The translations under genes and the position numbers were made by a program. This document shows, one piece after another, positions 40,936-41,746 of a DNA stretch of 41,746 nt; position 1 is the stretch's first letter; each line of letters begins with the position of its first letter. The stretch comes from FEN-1099 sp964511015 (lineage in GTDB: Bacteria; Lernaellota; Lernaellaia; Lernaellales; Lernaellaceae), in the NCBI GenBank assembly GCA_964511015.1, contig CAZEDX010000037.1:1-41746 (forward strand), written 5' to 3'. The notes beneath the pieces were generated by a model. That model searched no databases. It saw only the letters and a list, made by a program, of their open reading frames with translations, and was not told the origin of the DNA.

Positions 40936-41746
40936 TCAGTCTCGCATGGCCTTGCGCCGGTCGGGCCCGCGCGCATCCTTGCGCCGGTCGTAGCCGCTGC
41001 GGCGGTCGGGCATCGCGGCCGGGTCGTACGGCACCTCGTCGTCGTAGCGCAGCATCCAGTGGCTCTGCTTCTTGCGCGACAGGTACAGCTTGATGTGGCT
41101 ATAGATCACGCCCCGGCTGGTGCCGGCCGTGCGGGTGACCCGGAAGCGCTCGTCGGAGCCGACGGTGATGCGTTTGCGCAGCAGCCGGAAGATCTCGTCG
41201 GCATTGAGCGCCTTGCCGAAGGTCAGGTACGCCGCGCCGATCTCGATGATGCGGTGGGCGTCGGAGCCGGCGGTCACGCCCTTTTGGATCAGCTCGCTGA
41301 GCATGAACGCCTTGAAGTTGCGGTTGTCGGGCATGTGGCTGTTGATCACTTCGATCAGGTCGATCTGCTTGAGGAACGCCGGGTCGGTCAGCTTCTGGCG
41401 CCGGACGGCGTTGAAGTTGAAATTCTTCCAGCCCGGCGCGAACGGGTGCGGCAGGCCGACCAGCGCGCCCATTTCCTTGGCCGCCGGCACCAGGTAGGTG
41501 AACGACTTGGAGAGCTTGGCGAAGAAGCGGTGCTTCTTGAACGGCTCGACGTGCTGCACGAAAAACTCCTCGAGCAACTCCGGCGAGTCGAAGTAGCACA
41601 GGAACTCCAGCCGTTCGAGGCTGCCGATCTCGATCCCCGGTACCGTGACCACCCGGCCGGTTTCCCACAGGCGGATCGAGCCGCGGATCTCATTGTGGTC
41701 GCAAACGCTTACCCCGAGTCGCCGGCGCTCGGCCGCCTCGACCAGC
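40936..41746 (-). CDS. PHP-domain phosphoesterase (partial, 5' end beyond window)
   Basis: The frame runs off the right edge; at least 270 residues are visible. PHP motifs: VSVCDHNEI (metal Asp-His), VVTVPGIEIGS, LVGLPHPFAPG, IEVINSHM and AGSDAH with the last metal Asp-His. This set suits PHP-type metal phosphoesterases of the PHP/TrpH kind. The C-terminal tail has a charged repeat (PDRRSGYDRRKDARGPDRRK), which may bind nucleic acid or membrane. The substrate is not known. Confidence 0.8.
   Translation of the reverse strand, partial: LVEAAERRRLGVSVCDHNEIRGSIRLWETGRVVTVPGIEIGSLERLEFLCYFDSPELLEEFFVQHVEPFKKHRFFAKLSKSFTYLVPAAKEMGALVGLPHPFAPGWKNFNFNAVRRQKLTDPAFLKQIDLIEVINSHMPDNRNFKAFMLSELIQKGVTAGSDAHRIIEIGAAYLTFGKALNADEIFRLLRKRITVGSDERFRVTRTAGTSRGVIYSHIKLYLSRKKQSHWMLRYDDEVPYDPAAMPDRRSGYDRRKDARGPDRRKAMRD

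Overview
The window is 41.7 kb of high-GC bacterial DNA, probably a scaffold from a metagenome-assembled genome, because it carries three runs of exactly 10 N inside genes (7518-7527, 12877-12886, 32887-32896). The envelope is Gram-negative: there is a class A penicillin-binding protein, an ExbB/ExbD/TonB set and many signal-peptide or lipobox proteins. Seven or eight secreted proteins carry aspartate-rich low-complexity segments (DDDT/DDDS/DDDA units), usually just after the N-terminal Cys. I associate this style with Myxococcota-like and other deep uncultured lineages such as Lernaellota. That placement is recollection; no marker gene in the window proves it.

Layout. 1-1164 (-): 5'-end part of a PBP1A. 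1165-1808: no gene, but a cluster of perfect hairpins that may be a structured RNA. 1809-3508 (-): small membrane proteins, a YcxB-like protein with a shifted N-terminus and a broken beta-helix-like ORF. 3887-5428 (-): Asp-rich lipoprotein glycoside hydrolase. 5749-8710 (+): PHP-type CpsB/YwqE-like phosphatase and RecD2 helicase. 8749-11993 (-): three-gene secreted operon with an HEXXH metalloprotease, of lower GC. 12650-14692 (+): PqqD/radical-SAM/SPASM protein coupled to a SAM methyltransferase. 14816-15562: scar of a duplicated lipoprotein 3' end, a truncated PDZ ORF and an amphi-Trp protein. 15605-24752 (-): long run of secreted proteins (Lcl-domain lipoprotein, SurA-N-like lipoprotein, two tandem paralogous lipoproteins, S8 protease, a lipoprotein with a duplicated 3' end, a large glycosidase-like lipoprotein). 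25090-28634 (+): HPr-kinase-like P-loop protein and a secreted repeat protein split by a poly-G frameshift. 28643-32192 (-): flavodoxin/FGE-like fusion lipoprotein and a YfhO-like membrane protein. 32318-33458 (+): CrtC/AttH-type lipocalin protein. 33673-35652 (-): ExbB-ExbD-TonB operon. 35798-36661 (-): lipoprotein. 36727-38501 (+): nucleoside-phosphorylase-like plus GalT-like pair. 38540-40690 (-): low-GC pair of a nitrilase-superfamily hydrolase and an unknown protein. 40936-41746 (-): PHP-domain protein cut by the window end.

The genes most worth a second look are the nitrilase plus unknown-protein pair on its low-GC island, the flavodoxin/FGE-like fusion whose catalytic cysteines are missing, the PqqD-radical SAM/methyltransferase cassette without an obvious substrate, and the hairpin cluster at 1437-1650. 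Most of the remaining content is cell-surface and secreted machinery, with several dispersed repeats in the intergenic gaps. Functions named below rest on motif recognition by eye; no database search was run.
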